A stretch of 64,000 nt of DNA from Enterobacteriaceae endosymbiont of Donacia sparganii (GCF_012569045.1 NZ_CP046196.1:129290-193289), one strand, 5' to 3'. Numbered from the stretch's first letter, positions 10,213 through 20,649 are shown. Notes: generated from the letters alone by a model not told the origin. Translations and numbers: made by a program.

Positions 10213-11277
10213 ATGAAAAAAAACAAAAAAATTCTTATAGTAGCTGGAGGAACAGGAGGACATATTATTCCTGCTTTAAATATAGCATATACATTAATAA
10301 AAAAAGGATGGGAAGTACGTTGGTTAGGAACATATTCTAGAATGGAGTCTAAAATTATTCCTAAAAAAAATATACGTATTTATTTAATAAAATTTTTTAG
10401 ATTTAAAAAAAAAAATATTTTTTCAATTATTATTACTATAATTAAATTATTTATATCTACTTATAAATCAATTTTAATTTATAAAAAATATAAACCACAC
10501 TTAGTATTAACAATGGGAAGTTATATTTCTGGACCTAGTGGTTTAGCTGCATGGTTATGTAAAATACCATTAGTCATACATGAACAAAATAATATTCCAG
10601 GTATAACAAATAAAATATTATCTAAAATTGCTACAGTCGCAATGCAAGCATATCCAAATACATTGCAGAATGCAATAGTAGTAGGAAATCCTTTAAGTGA
10701 AAAAATTATTAAATTATCTTTATATAAGAGATCTATTTTAAAAATTCATAAACCAATTCATTTATTAATTACAGGAGGTAGTCAAGGATCAAATATAATA
10801 AATAAAATAGGTATAAAATTAGCTTATATTTTAAAAAATAAAATATCAATTTTACATCAAGTAGGAAAAGGTAATTTAAAAAAAATATTTCATAAATATA
10901 AAAAAAATAAAATTAATAATTTAATTATAAAAGAATATATTAAAAATATGCATCAAGCATATGAATGGGCTGATATTATTATCTGTAGATCAGGAGCTAT
11001 GACTGTAAGTGAGATTACTGCAATAGGATTACCTGCTATTTTTATACCATTTCAACATAAAGATAAACAACAATATTTTAATGCAATAAATTTACAAAAA
11101 ATAGGAGCTGCTAAAATTTATGAACAACATAATTTAAATATTAATAATATTGTAAATACTATATTATCTTTAAATACCAAAAAAATGCTAAGTATATCAA
11201 AAAAATCTTATAATCTATCTATTATAGATTCTACAAAATTGATTTATAAAGAATTAAATAGAATAAAAATTAATTAA
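10213..11277 (+). CDS. murG: UDP-GlcNAc:undecaprenyl-PP-MurNAc-pentapeptide GlcNAc transferase MurG
   Basis: MurG makes lipid II from lipid I on the inner face of the cytoplasmic membrane (GT28 fold). It has 354 residues (E. coli 355). The glycine-rich loop VAGGTGGHIIPALNIA opens the protein, followed by TMGSYISGPSGLAAW and HEQNNIPGITNK. The C-terminal donor site shows TGGSQGSNIIN and CRSGAMTVSEI. It is 30 bases upstream of murC. Confidence 0.97.
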   Translation: MKKNKKILIVAGGTGGHIIPALNIAYTLIKKGWEVRWLGTYSRMESKIIPKKNIRIYLIKFFRFKKKNIFSIIITIIKLFISTYKSILIYKKYKPHLVLTMGSYISGPSGLAAWLCKIPLVIHEQNNIPGITNKILSKIATVAMQAYPNTLQNAIVVGNPLSEKIIKLSLYKRSILKIHKPIHLLITGGSQGSNIINKIGIKLAYILKNKISILHQVGKGNLKKIFHKYKKNKINNLIIKEYIKNMHQAYEWADIIICRSGAMTVSEITAIGLPAIFIPFQHKDKQQYFNAINLQKIGAAKIYEQHNLNINNIVNTILSLNTKKMLSISKKSYNLSIIDSTKLIYKELNRIKIN

Positions 11278-11307
11278 TTTAATATTTACATAAGATGAAA
11301 ATTAAAA

Positions 11308-12795
11308 ATGTTTAGTAAAAAAATTTTTAATAAAATACCAAAAATGAAAAATATTAATCATATATATTTTATTGGTATTGGTGGTTCTGGAATGGGGGGG
11401 ATTGCGACTATATTGGCAAAACAAGGATATAAAATTAGTGGTTCAGATTTATTTTCTAATTTTATTATAAAAGATCTAACTTTATTAAATATAAAGATAT
11501 ATTTTAAACATGATGCTAAAAATATAACAAATAATATAGATCTCGTTATAGTATCTACTGCTATAAAAAATGATAATCCAGAATTAATTACTGCAAAAAA
11601 ATTAAATATTACTATACTTAGTAGAGCACAAATGTTGGCAAAATTAATGAAATTTTCTTATGGAATAACTATTACAGGAACTCATGGAAAAACAACAACT
11701 ACAGCTATGATATATGAAATATATAAATTAGCTGGATTAAATCCTACATTTATAAATGGGGGTATTTTAAAATCTTCTAAAAAATACGCTTATTTAGGTT
11801 CAAGTAAATATTTTATTGCAGAGGCAGATGAAAGCGATGGATCTTTTTTACATTTAAAACCTATTATAAACATCATTACAAATATTGAAAATGAACATTT
11901 AGATTTTTATGAACATAATATTGAAATATTAAAAAAAACATTTTTAAAATTTTTAAAAAAACTTCCATCTTATGGATGTATAATTATTTGTATAGATAAT
12001 ATACATAACTATGATTTAATCAAAAAAAATAAACATCTTTTAAAAAAAAATATTATTACATATGGATTTCATAAAGATGCTGATATACAATTGTTTAATT
12101 ATAACCAGAATGGTTATAAAACTAGTTTTTTTTTATTAGAAAAAAAAAAAAATTTATATTTAAAAATAAAATTAAATATTCCTGGTTATCATAATGTATT
12201 AAATGCAACAGCTGCATTTGCAGTATCATCTTATATTGGTTTAAATTATTCAATAATTTTAAGATCTTTAAAAAAATTTCAAGGTATTAAAAGAAGATTT
12301 GATATTTTAGGAATGTTATTTCCTTATAAAAATATAAATAATAAAAAAAATATAATTATTATTGATGATTATGGTCATCATCCAACTGAAATAAAAATGA
12401 CTATAAATACAGCTCGTAAAATATGGCCAAATAGAAATTTAATCATGATTTTTCAACCACATCGTTATTCTAGAACTAAAAATTTATCAAATGAATTTGT
12501 AAAAATATTATCAAAAGTTGATAAATTATTTTTATTAAAAATTTATTCTGCAGGAGAAAAATTTATAAAAAATGCTAATAGTGAATATTTATTTAAAAAA
12601 ATTAAAAAATTAGGAATTATAAAACCTATTTTGATTAAATCGAAAAATTATTATATTATTATAAATAATATATATTCGCAATTAATAGGAAATGAAATAT
12701 TAATTTTTCAAGGAGCAGGTGATATAAATAATATATCTTCATTATTAATGAAATATAAATTTAAAAATAAAAAAATTAATAATCAAAACTTATAA
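11308..12795 (+). CDS. murC: UDP-MurNAc:L-alanine ligase MurC
   Basis: MurC is the first Mur ligase and adds L-Ala to UDP-MurNAc. It has 495 residues (E. coli 491). It shows an N-terminal GIGGSGMGGIA, the ATP loop ITGTHGKTTTTAM, AEADESDGSF and NIENEHLDFY, and the C-terminal DDYGHHPTEI and QPHRYSRT. A run of 13 consecutive A residues at about 12140-12152 encodes Glu-Lys-Lys-Lys-Asn in frame; such tracts are prone to replication and transcription slippage. The gene remains open across it. ddlB follows after 17 bases. Confidence 0.97.
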   Translation: MFSKKIFNKIPKMKNINHIYFIGIGGSGMGGIATILAKQGYKISGSDLFSNFIIKDLTLLNIKIYFKHDAKNITNNIDLVIVSTAIKNDNPELITAKKLNITILSRAQMLAKLMKFSYGITITGTHGKTTTTAMIYEIYKLAGLNPTFINGGILKSSKKYAYLGSSKYFIAEADESDGSFLHLKPIINIITNIENEHLDFYEHNIEILKKTFLKFLKKLPSYGCIIICIDNIHNYDLIKKNKHLLKKNIITYGFHKDADIQLFNYNQNGYKTSFFLLEKKKNLYLKIKLNIPGYHNVLNATAAFAVSSYIGLNYSIILRSLKKFQGIKRRFDILGMLFPYKNINNKKNIIIIDDYGHHPTEIKMTINTARKIWPNRNLIMIFQPHRYSRTKNLSNEFVKILSKVDKLFLLKIYSAGEKFIKNANSEYLFKKIKKLGIIKPILIKSKNYYIIINNIYSQLIGNEILIFQGAGDINNISSLLMKYKFKNKKINNQNL

Positions 12796-12812
12796 TAAAT
12801 TTTAATTAAATT

Positions 12813-13736
12813 ATGTCTAGAAAAATAGCTGTATTATTTGGGGGTAATTCTCCAGAAAGAGAAATTTCTTTAAAATCTGGTAAAGCAATTTTAAATGCTT
12901 TAGTAAAATTAGGTATTAATGCTATTGGGATAGATCCAATAAACTTCCCATTATTATATTTAAAAAAATATGGATTTAAAAAAATTTTTATATCTTTACA
13001 CGGTAAAGGTGGAGAAGATGGTACTGTACAAGGAATATTAGATTATCTTAATATTCCTTATACTGGAAGTGGATTATTATCTTCTGCAATAACTATGAAT
13101 AAATTTATTACAAAAACTCTTTGGAGAGAGTATGGATTACCTGTTGTCTATCCTTATTTTTTATTAAATAAAAAAAAATTTATAAAATCAAATTATTTAA
13201 AAATAGAAAAAAAAATTTTAAAATTTAAATTACCTATTTTTATAAAACCTAATTGTAATGGATCTAGTTTAGGTATTTCAAAAGTAAATCATTTAGATAA
13301 TTTATTTGATGCAATAAAAAAAGCATTTATATATAGTGAGGATATTTTAATTGAAAAATATATAAAAGGTGAAGAATATACAGTTGGAATTCTAGATAAA
13401 AAAATTTTACCTCCTATAAAAATAGAATATTCTAGTTCTTTTTATAATTATCAAGCTAAATATTATTTAAATACTACTAAATATTTTTGTCCTAGCGGAT
13501 TAAATAAAAATAAAGAAAAAGAATTAGAAAAAATAGTTTTAAATGCTTGGAATGTTGTAAAATGTAATACATGGGGAAGAATTGATATTATTTTAGATGA
13601 AAATAAAAATTTTCAATTATTAGAAATAAATACTATACCTGGTATGACTTCTCAAAGTTTGTATCCAATAGCAGCTAAAAAAGCAGGATTATCTTTTTAT
13701 GATTTAGTTATAAAAATTTTAAATTTAACTAAATAA
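12813..13736 (+). CDS. ddlB: D-alanine:D-alanine ligase DdlB
   Basis: DdlB makes the D-Ala-D-Ala dipeptide used by MurF (ATP-grasp fold). It has 307 residues (E. coli 306). Motifs: VLFGGNSPEREISLKSG at the start, LHGKGGEDGTVQG, the ATP-grasp loop KPNCNGSSLGISKV, and the C-terminal EINTIPGMTSQSLYP with metal ligands. It is the last dcw gene here. ftsQ, ftsA, ftsZ and lpxC, which follow in E. coli, are absent, and the next gene is convergent. Confidence 0.97.
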   Translation: MSRKIAVLFGGNSPEREISLKSGKAILNALVKLGINAIGIDPINFPLLYLKKYGFKKIFISLHGKGGEDGTVQGILDYLNIPYTGSGLLSSAITMNKFITKTLWREYGLPVVYPYFLLNKKKFIKSNYLKIEKKILKFKLPIFIKPNCNGSSLGISKVNHLDNLFDAIKKAFIYSEDILIEKYIKGEEYTVGILDKKILPPIKIEYSSSFYNYQAKYYLNTTKYFCPSGLNKNKEKELEKIVLNAWNVVKCNTWGRIDIILDENKNFQLLEINTIPGMTSQSLYPIAAKKAGLSFYDLVIKILNLTK

Positions 13737-13785
13737 ATTTTTCTATATAAAATAATTTATTTAATAAAAATTAATTTAAATTTTA

Positions 13786-14271
13786 TTAATAATAGGCTAT
13801 TTTAATAAATCTTTTTATTATATAACCTAATTTTTTAGGACTTTTTTTTGCAATATTTAATAATAATTTAGCACTATATTTCGTTAATAAATTTTTTTCT
13901 AAATTATATTTATTATTAATATTATTTTTAATAAATGTTGTTTTTAAAAAAACAGGATTAATTTTAATATCTATCTTTTTTAAAGATGGAATAACATATT
14001 TTTTTAGATAAACTAAAATAGTTGATTTTATAGATAAAAATCTCATTAAGGAACTTGCATTATATGTTTCTATAATTAGAATATTATTTTTTAAATTTTT
14101 AACATTATACCAATGGTGTAATTGTACAGGTAAATATTTTTTGATAATTTTATTAATTTTTATTAAAATATCTGTATGTATATATATTTTATGTAATATC
14201 TTCGTATAAGAAGAATAATATTTTTTTTGAAAAATTGTATTAATTAATAATAATTTATTATTACGCATCAT
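13786..14271 (-). CDS. dciA: DUF721/DciA-like protein, putative replicative helicase loader
   Basis: A 161-residue basic protein convergent with ddlB and divergent from secA. Residues ~35-110 fit the DUF721 (DciA) pattern: a helix ending LPVQLHHWYNV, then strands ILIIETYNASSLMRFLS, a helix and IDIKINPVF. In bacteria that lack a DnaC-type loader, DciA loads DnaB helicase. In several gammaproteobacteria a DUF721 gene sits beside secA/lpxC, which matches this position. E. coli uses DnaC and has no such gene. No catalytic residue is expected. The family call rests on pattern and position only. The 115 bases to secA contain no secM. Confidence 0.68.
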   Translation of the reverse strand: MMRNNKLLLINTIFQKKYYSSYTKILHKIYIHTDILIKINKIIKKYLPVQLHHWYNVKNLKNNILIIETYNASSLMRFLSIKSTILVYLKKYVIPSLKKIDIKINPVFLKTTFIKNNINNKYNLEKNLLTKYSAKLLLNIAKKSPKKLGYIIKRFIKIAYY

Positions 14272-14386
14272 TTTTGTCTTTTAAAGTTTTTTATAAAAAA
14301 TTATAAATATTTTTTATATTTTTGTTAAAATAAATATTAAATAATATTTATAATTATACAATTATATTTTTATTAAGAGTATTTAT

Positions 14387-17134
14387 ATGTTAAAAAAAAT
14401 TTTTACTAAAATTTTTGGTAGTAATAATGATCATGTTTTACGACGTATTCAAAAAACAGTAAATATTATTAATGATATGGAAATAGAATTTGAAAAATTA
14501 ACTAATTTTGAATTACAAAATAAAACTTTATTTTTTAAAAAAAAATTACAAAATAATTTTTCTTTAGAAAATATTTTACCAGAAGCTTTTGCAACAGTTA
14601 GGGAAGCTAGTAAAAGAGTATTTGGTATGCGTCACTTTGACGTTCAATTAATAGGAGGTATTGTATTAAATAATAATTGTGTAGCAGAAATGAAAACTGG
14701 AGAAGGTAAAACATTAACATCTACATTACCAGCATATCTTAATGCTCTTACTGGTAAAGGAGTCCATATTGTTACTGTTAATGATTATTTAGCAAAACGT
14801 GATGCTATAAATAATAAAATATTATTTAAATTTTTAGGATTAAATGTCGGTATTAATATATCAAATATGTCATTACAAGAAAAAAAAATTGCTTATCAAG
14901 CAGATATTACTTACGGGACTAATAATGAATATGGATTTGATTTTTTAAGAGATAATATGGTTCTTGATTATAATGATAAAGTACAACGTAGTTTAAACTA
15001 CGCTATTATAGATGAAGTTGATTCAATATTAATTGATGAAGCTCGCACTCCTTTAATTATTTCAGGATCTGCTGAAGATAGTTCAGATTTATATATTAAA
15101 ATAAATAATATTATACCTCATCTAATATATCAATCAAAAGATGATTCTCCTTCTTATCAAGGTAAAGGACATTTTTTTATAGATGAAAAATCTCGTCAAG
15201 CATATTTAACTGAGAAAGGTTTAATTTATTTAGAAAAAATATTAATAGAAAAAAAAATAATAAATATAGGAGAATCTTTATATTCTAAAAATAATATTAT
15301 TATTTTACATCATATTATTTCTGCATTAAGAGCACATAAACTTTTTAAAAAAAATGTTGATTATATATTAAAAAATAATAAAATTATAATAGTAGATGAA
15401 CATACTGGAAGATTAATGGAAGGTAGAAGATGGTCAGAAGGATTACATCAGGCTATAGAAGCTAAAGAAAATGTTAAAATTAATAATGAAAATCAAACTC
15501 TAGCATCTATAACATTTCAAAATTATTTTAGATTATATAAAAAATTATCAGGAATGACAGGTACCGCTATTACAGAATCTTTTGAATTTAAAGAAATTTA
15601 TAAATTAGATACAATAGTTGTTCCAACTAATAAACCTATGATTAGAAAAGATTTAGCAGATTTAATTTATTTAACTAAAAAAGAAAAAATAAAAGCTATA
15701 ATTAAAGATATAAAAGAAAAACACCTAAAAGGTCAACCTATATTAGTTGGTACTGTTTCTATAAAAAAATCAGAATTAATTTCTCAAAAATTAAAAGAAA
15801 TAGGTATAAAACATAATATTTTAAATGCTAAATTTCATGCTAAAGAAGCAGAAATAATTTCAAAAGCAGGTATAAAAAATGCAGTAACTATTGCAACTAA
15901 TATGGCAGGTAGAGGGACAGATATTGTTTTAGGTGGTAATTTTATATTTAGTAATAATAAATATAATTTAGATAAAATAAAAAATTTAAAATTACAATGG
16001 CAAGAAAAACATAATGAAATTGTAAAATTAGGTGGTTTATATGTTATCGGAACTGAACGTCATGAATCTAGAAGAATTGATAATCAATTAAGAGGTCGTT
16101 CTGGTAGACAAGGAGATAAAGGTATATCAAGATTTTATTTGTCAATGGAAGATTCTTTAATGCGTATTTTTGCTCCTAAAAATATGTTATTTTTAATGAA
16201 TAAACTTGGTATGAAATCTAATGATTATATTGAACATCCTTGGATAACTAAAGCTATATCTACAGCACAAAAAAAAGTAGAACATTATAATTTTGATATA
16301 CGTAAACAATTACTTGAATACGATGATGTAATAAATGATCAACGTTTAGCAATATATTTACAAAGAAATAAATTATTAAAATCATTAAATATTAATCAAA
16401 TAATTAAAAATTTTAGAATTGATGTTTTTACAAAAATAATAAATAGTTATATAAAATCTGATAGTTTTATCAAAGAAAAGTGGAATTTAAAAAAACTAAA
16501 AATTTATTTTTTTAATGTTTTTAATTTACAATTTCCTATTAAAAATTGGATACATAAATATCAAGAAAAAAATAAAAAAAAAATTAATAAAAATTATTTT
16601 TTTAAAAAAATTATTAATTTTTCAGAACAAGAATATATAAAAAAAATAAATACTCTAGATATTAAAACAGAATATATAAAAATTTTTGAAAAAAATATTG
16701 TTTTACAGATTTTAGATAGTTTATGGAAAGATCATCTTGCTGCAATAGAATATTTAAAACAAGGTATTCATTTAAGAGGCTATGCACAAAAAGATCCTAA
16801 ACAAGAATATAAACGTGAATCTTTTCATATGTTTAATATTATGTTGGATACTTTAAAAAAAGAAGTTATTATTACTTTAAGTAAAATAGAAAATGAAATA
16901 ATAAAAAATTATCATAAATCTTCAAAAAAATCAGAAAAAACTAGAATTTTTAACGATTATATAAAAAATAATAACTTAATTATTATAAAAAAAATATCTG
17001 ATTCTTCTATAAATAATACAAATAAATATTTAAATAATACAAATTTTCTTCAAAAAAAAATAGGTAGAAATGAAAAATGTCCTTGTTTTTCAGGAAAAAA
17101 ATATAAATTTTGTCATGGTTTAATAATAAAATAA
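14387..17134 (+). CDS. secA: preprotein translocase ATPase SecA
   Basis: SecA is the motor of Sec-dependent export at the inner membrane. It has 915 residues (E. coli 901). It shows Walker [30 protein letters not shown], the NBD2 motifs [14 protein letters not shown] and [12 protein letters not shown], and an intact C-terminal zinc motif [14 protein letters not shown] that in E. coli binds SecB and lipids. An AAGAG ribosome site precedes the ATG. The arrest-peptide regulator SecM is absent upstream. The stop codon lies inside the arm of the long palindrome shared with dnaJ. Confidence 0.98.
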   Translation: MLKKIFTKIFGSNNDHVLRRIQKTVNIINDMEIEFEKLTNFELQNKTLFFKKKLQNNFSLENILPEAFATVREASKRVFGMRHFDVQLIGGIVLNNNCVAEMKTGEGKTLTSTLPAYLNALTGKGVHIVTVNDYLAKRDAINNKILFKFLGLNVGINISNMSLQEKKIAYQADITYGTNNEYGFDFLRDNMVLDYNDKVQRSLNYAIIDEVDSILIDEARTPLIISGSAEDSSDLYIKINNIIPHLIYQSKDDSPSYQGKGHFFIDEKSRQAYLTEKGLIYLEKILIEKKIINIGESLYSKNNIIILHHIISALRAHKLFKKNVDYILKNNKIIIVDEHTGRLMEGRRWSEGLHQAIEAKENVKINNENQTLASITFQNYFRLYKKLSGMTGTAITESFEFKEIYKLDTIVVPTNKPMIRKDLADLIYLTKKEKIKAIIKDIKEKHLKGQPILVGTVSIKKSELISQKLKEIGIKHNILNAKFHAKEAEIISKAGIKNAVTIATNMAGRGTDIVLGGNFIFSNNKYNLDKIKNLKLQWQEKHNEIVKLGGLYVIGTERHESRRIDNQLRGRSGRQGDKGISRFYLSMEDSLMRIFAPKNMLFLMNKLGMKSNDYIEHPWITKAISTAQKKVEHYNFDIRKQLLEYDDVINDQRLAIYLQRNKLLKSLNINQIIKNFRIDVFTKIINSYIKSDSFIKEKWNLKKLKIYFFNVFNLQFPIKNWIHKYQEKNKKKINKNYFFKKIINFSEQEYIKKINTLDIKTEYIKIFEKNIVLQILDSLWKDHLAAIEYLKQGIHLRGYAQKDPKQEYKRESFHMFNIMLDTLKKEVIITLSKIENEIIKNYHKSSKKSEKTRIFNDYIKNNNLIIIKKISDSSINNTNKYLNNTNFLQKKIGRNEKCPCFSGKKYKFCHGLIIK

Positions 17135-17207
17135 CTCTCATAATAATAGAGGGTATAAAAAATAAATTTATTTTTTATACCCTCTATTATTATGAGAGTT
17201 ATTTTAT
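17126..17207. terminator. 82-bp perfect palindrome, bidirectional terminator of secA and dnaJ
   Basis: Two 41-bp arms (17126-17166 and 17167-17207) are exact reverse complements with no spacer and no mismatch. The TAA of secA (17132-17134) and the TAA of dnaJ (17199-17201) sit at mirror-image positions within the arms, and both genes end in the same nine bases ATAAAATAA. The central part is A/T-rich and the GC core of each arm is about ACTCTC to GAGGG. A transcript from either side would fold into a very long hairpin ending the convergent mRNAs. It is far longer than a usual intrinsic terminator. Confidence 0.93.
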
Positions 17208-18308
17208 ATTATAAAAAAAATTTTTAATATTATCTAAAAATTTTCTTATTTTAGGAAAATTTTTATAACTAGAAAATTCATTAAAACTTTCATCTAATTG
17301 ATACAAAATATTTTTTTGTTTATTATTTAAATTAATTGGTGTTTCAATTATTATCTTACATAATAAATCACCAAAAATACTATTTTTTCTAATTGATTTT
17401 ATTCCTTTATTACGTATTCTAAACATCTTACCTGTTTGAGTCCCTTCAGGAATTTTTAATTTTACATAACCATTTAACGTAGGTATTTTTATATTACCAC
17501 CTAATGTAGCTGTGATAAAATTAATAGGTAATTCACAATATAAATTACTTCCTTCACGAATAAAAAGAGAGTGTTTTTTAATTTTAATTTCTATATATAA
17601 ATCTCCAGATTTAGCTCCATTATTACCTATTTCTCCCTCCCCATTTAATCTAATACGATCTCCAGTATCAATACCACTAGGTATTTTAACTGATAACGTT
17701 TTATAAACTTCTAATTTTCCTTGACCTTTACAATAAAAACAAGGATTTTTAATAAAATTACCTTGTCCATGACATCTAGGACAAGTTTGTTGTACAGTAA
17801 AAAAACCTTGGCTCATTTGTATTTGTCCATGTCCATTACATGTGTGACATTTTTGTAAAGAACCTTTAGCACCTGTTCCATTACAATAATTACAAGTTTT
17901 TAAAATAGGAATTTTTATTTCTTTAGTTATACCTTTTATTGCTTCTTCTAATGAAATTTCAATTAAATATTTTAAATCAGCACCTTTTTTAGATTTTTGA
18001 TTACTTCTTGAACTACCAAATATATCACCAAAAACATCTCCAAAAATATCACTAAAATCAGTTGTATTACTTATGTTTTCTTGCTCAAAAGCAGAATGTC
18101 CATATTGATCATAGGCATTTCTTTTTTTTACATCACTTAAAATTTCATAAGCTTGTTTAATTTCTTTAAACTTATTTTCAGCCTCTTTATTTCCCGGATT
18201 ACGATCGGGATGAAATTTCATAGCTAAACGTTTATATGCTCTTTTAATCTCACGATCTTCAGCATTTTTAGCAACACCTAAAATATCATAATAATCTTTT
18301 TTTGCCAT
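17199..18308 (-). CDS. dnaJ: Hsp40 co-chaperone DnaJ
   Basis: DnaJ delivers substrates to DnaK and stimulates its ATPase. It has 369 residues (E. coli 376). The N-terminal J domain carries HPD (FHPDRNPGN). The zinc domain has four CxxCxGxG repeats ([32 protein letters not shown]), followed by the substrate-binding C-terminal domains. The Gly/Phe linker is shortened: the glycine run after the J domain in E. coli is replaced by ENISNTT, while the DIF repeats ([15 protein letters not shown]) are kept. It lies 116 bases downstream of dnaK and is probably co-transcribed with it. Confidence 0.98.
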   Translation of the reverse strand: MAKKDYYDILGVAKNAEDREIKRAYKRLAMKFHPDRNPGNKEAENKFKEIKQAYEILSDVKKRNAYDQYGHSAFEQENISNTTDFSDIFGDVFGDIFGSSRSNQKSKKGADLKYLIEISLEEAIKGITKEIKIPILKTCNYCNGTGAKGSLQKCHTCNGHGQIQMSQGFFTVQQTCPRCHGQGNFIKNPCFYCKGQGKLEVYKTLSVKIPSGIDTGDRIRLNGEGEIGNNGAKSGDLYIEIKIKKHSLFIREGSNLYCELPINFITATLGGNIKIPTLNGYVKLKIPEGTQTGKMFRIRNKGIKSIRKNSIFGDLLCKIIIETPINLNNKQKNILYQLDESFNEFSSYKNFPKIRKFLDNIKNFFYNIK

Positions 18309-18345
18309 AATAAATTACACTATTCTAATCTAACTTCATAATTTT

Positions 18346-18384
18346 ATTAATACCGATCACTTTTAATAAATAAACGGTACTAAT
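18346..18384 (-). terminator. hairpin between dnaK and dnaJ
   Basis: In the dnaK-dnaJ transcript a 10-bp stem forms between 18384-18375 and 18355-18346, with one G-U pair and a 19-base loop. It contains the only G/C-rich bases of this spacer (TACCG/CGGTA). No clear U-tract follows, so partial termination or mRNA processing that lowers dnaJ relative to dnaK is more likely than full termination. Confidence 0.5.
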
Positions 18385-18424
18385 AATATTTTTTAATAAT
18401 TTATTTATAGAAATAATTAAATAA

Positions 18425-20341
18425 TTATTTTTTTTTATCTTTAATTTCTTCAAATTCAGCATCCACAACTTCATTATCCTGATTTTCAGGTTTTATATTA
18501 TTATTTTTTTCTTCTTTAATATTATCATTATTTTTAGTTAAATTCATAATATTACTAGATACTTCTATTAATTTTTGTATTTTTGTTTGTATATTATCTT
18601 TATCTTCTGTTTTAAGGGATTTATTTAATTCATTAATTGCATTTGTTATTAATAATTTATCTTCTTTTTTAATTTGATTGTTTATTTCTTTAATTTTTTT
18701 TTCAGTATTATGTATAAGTTGATCCCCTTCATTACGTATTTTTACTAATTCTTCAAAAATACGATCAGATTCAGTATTAGCTTCTGCATCTCTTATCATT
18801 TTTTCTACTTCTTGTTTATTTAAACCTGATGATGCTTGTATAGTAATTTTCTGTTCTTTACCACTTTTTTTATCTTTAGCAGAAACATGTAAAATTCCAT
18901 CTGCATCTATATCAAATGTTACTTCTATTTGAGGAATACCTCTAGGAGCAGGACTAATTCCATCTAAATTAAATTGTCCTAAAGATTTATTATCATTTGA
19001 TCTTTTACGTTCTCCTTGTAAAACATGAATTGTAACAGATGATTGATTATCTTCAGCTGTTGAAAAAACTTGACTATGTTTAGTAGGGATAGTTGTATTC
19101 TTATTAATTAAGGATGTCATTACTCCACCAATAGTTTCTATACCTAAAGATAATGGAGTTACATCTAATAATAATACATCTTTTACATCTCCTGATAATA
19201 CTCCACCTTGAACTGCTGCTCCTATAGCCACTGCTTCATCAGGATTTACATCTTTTCTTGGTTCTTTACCAAAAAAAGCTGCTACTTTATTTTGAACCAT
19301 AGGCATACGAGTTTGCCCACCAACTAAAATTACATCACTTATATCTGAAGTAGATAAATTAGCATCTTTTAAAGCTATTTTAAGAGGTTTAATTGACGTA
19401 TCTACTAAATCTTCTACTAAAGATTCTAGTTTAGCTCTTGTTAATTTAATATTTAAATGTTTTGGTCCTGAAATATTTGCTGTAATATAAGGTAGATTAA
19501 CATCAGTTTGTTGTGCTGAAGATAATTCAATTTTAGCTTTTTCTGCAGATTCTTTTAATCTTTGCATAGCTAATGGATCATTTTTTAAATCTATTCCTTG
19601 ATCTTTTTTAAATTCTGTTACTAAATAATTAATTATACGACTATCAAAATCCTCTCCTCCTAAATGTGTATCACCATTTGTGGATAATACTTCAAAAGTT
19701 TTTTCACCATCAACATCATCTATTTCGATAATAGAAATATCAAAAGTTCCTCCACCTAAATCATATACAGCTATAGTACGATTACCATGTCCTTTATCTA
19801 ATCCATATGCTAAAGCAGCCGCGGTAGGTTCGTTTATAATTCTTTTTACTTCTAATCCAGCTATTCGTCCTGCATCTTTAGTAGCTTGACGTTGAGCATC
19901 ATTAAAATAAGCAGGTACTGTAATAACAGCTTCATTTACTTTAACACCTAAAAAATCTTCAGCTGTCTTTTTCATTTTTTTTAAAACTTCAGCTGAAATT
20001 TGTGGTGGTGCCATTTTTTTACCTTTAATATCTATCCATGCATCACCATTATCTGATTTAATAATTTTATATGGCATTATTTTTATATCACGTTGTACTT
20101 CTTCATCATCAAATCGTCGACCAATTAATCTTTTAATAGCAAAAAGAGTATTTTGGGGATTAGTAATAGCTTGACGTTTTGCTGGTTGTCCTACTAAAAT
20201 TTCTCCATCTTGGGTATAGGCAATTACCGAAGGTGTAGTTCTATCCCCTTCTGCATTTTCTAAAACTCTTGGTTTATTACCATCTATAATTGCTATACAA
20301 GAATTGGTTGTACCTAAATCGATACCAATTATTTTACTCAT
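18425..20341 (-). CDS. dnaK: Hsp70 chaperone DnaK
   Basis: DnaK is the ATP-driven Hsp70 that folds and refolds proteins with DnaJ and GrpE. It has 638 residues, exactly the E. coli length. The nucleotide domain has [25 protein letters not shown] and [10 protein letters not shown]. The substrate domain and lid follow, and the C-terminus ends [14 protein letters not shown], close to the E. coli tail that helps bind DnaJ and substrates. Base composition is less A/T-extreme than in neighbouring genes, as expected for a strongly expressed chaperone. A sigma32-type promoter lies about 110 bases upstream of the ATG. Confidence 0.99.
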   Translation of the reverse strand: MSKIIGIDLGTTNSCIAIIDGNKPRVLENAEGDRTTPSVIAYTQDGEILVGQPAKRQAITNPQNTLFAIKRLIGRRFDDEEVQRDIKIMPYKIIKSDNGDAWIDIKGKKMAPPQISAEVLKKMKKTAEDFLGVKVNEAVITVPAYFNDAQRQATKDAGRIAGLEVKRIINEPTAAALAYGLDKGHGNRTIAVYDLGGGTFDISIIEIDDVDGEKTFEVLSTNGDTHLGGEDFDSRIINYLVTEFKKDQGIDLKNDPLAMQRLKESAEKAKIELSSAQQTDVNLPYITANISGPKHLNIKLTRAKLESLVEDLVDTSIKPLKIALKDANLSTSDISDVILVGGQTRMPMVQNKVAAFFGKEPRKDVNPDEAVAIGAAVQGGVLSGDVKDVLLLDVTPLSLGIETIGGVMTSLINKNTTIPTKHSQVFSTAEDNQSSVTIHVLQGERKRSNDNKSLGQFNLDGISPAPRGIPQIEVTFDIDADGILHVSAKDKKSGKEQKITIQASSGLNKQEVEKMIRDAEANTESDRIFEELVKIRNEGDQLIHNTEKKIKEINNQIKKEDKLLITNAINELNKSLKTEDKDNIQTKIQKLIEVSSNIMNLTKNNDNIKEEKNNNIKPENQDNEVVDAEFEEIKDKKK

Positions 20342-20649
20342 ACAAATTACTCCTATAAATTTATAATTATTTTATGATATAAAATTTAATATATAAATAT
20401 TTATAACATATTTATTATGTATTAAATAAAGCATAATCCCTAATGAAGAGGAAATGGGGACACATATTAATGTGTCAAGGGGGTAATACATTTTTTTTTT
20501 AAAATATAAGATTTATTTATTTTATTATAAAATATTTTTGTTAAAATAATATTACATATTAAAGTAATAATTACCTATTATTTCAAATTACAAAATATAA
20601 AATTATACTTTATTTAAATTATTTTTATTTCTATTTTTGGAGATTATAA
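20342..20649. other. divergent dnaK/pepA intergenic region
   Basis: 308 bases without a gene. The dnaK side holds a clear sigma32 promoter (20452-20483) followed by an A/T leader of about 100 bases. The pepA side is A/T-only, with a weak ribosome site (TTTGGAG) just before the pepA ATG. No other structure is seen. Confidence 0.75.
20452..20483 (-). promoter_or_regulatory. sigma32 (heat-shock) promoter of dnaK-dnaJ
   Basis: Read on the minus strand the -35 is CCCCCTTGAC (20483-20474) and the -10 is CCCCATTT (20459-20452). The 14-base spacer matches that of the E. coli dnaK P1 promoter, whose elements are CCCCCTTGAT and CCCCATTT. These are the only C/G-rich runs in the region. The spacer contains a 7-bp dyad, GACACAT-4-ATGTGTC (20459-20476), that joins the two elements. 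No CIRCE (HrcA) operator is present. Confidence 0.92.

Noticed and set aside
14272-14386. Possible secM before secA
   Set aside because: Only 115 bases of A/T without a frame or arrest motif.
19680-19889. Small frames antisense to dnaK and groEL (also 54097-54303 and 55504-55743)
   Set aside because: Strong chaperone genes have fewer stop codons on the opposite strand, which yields false frames.
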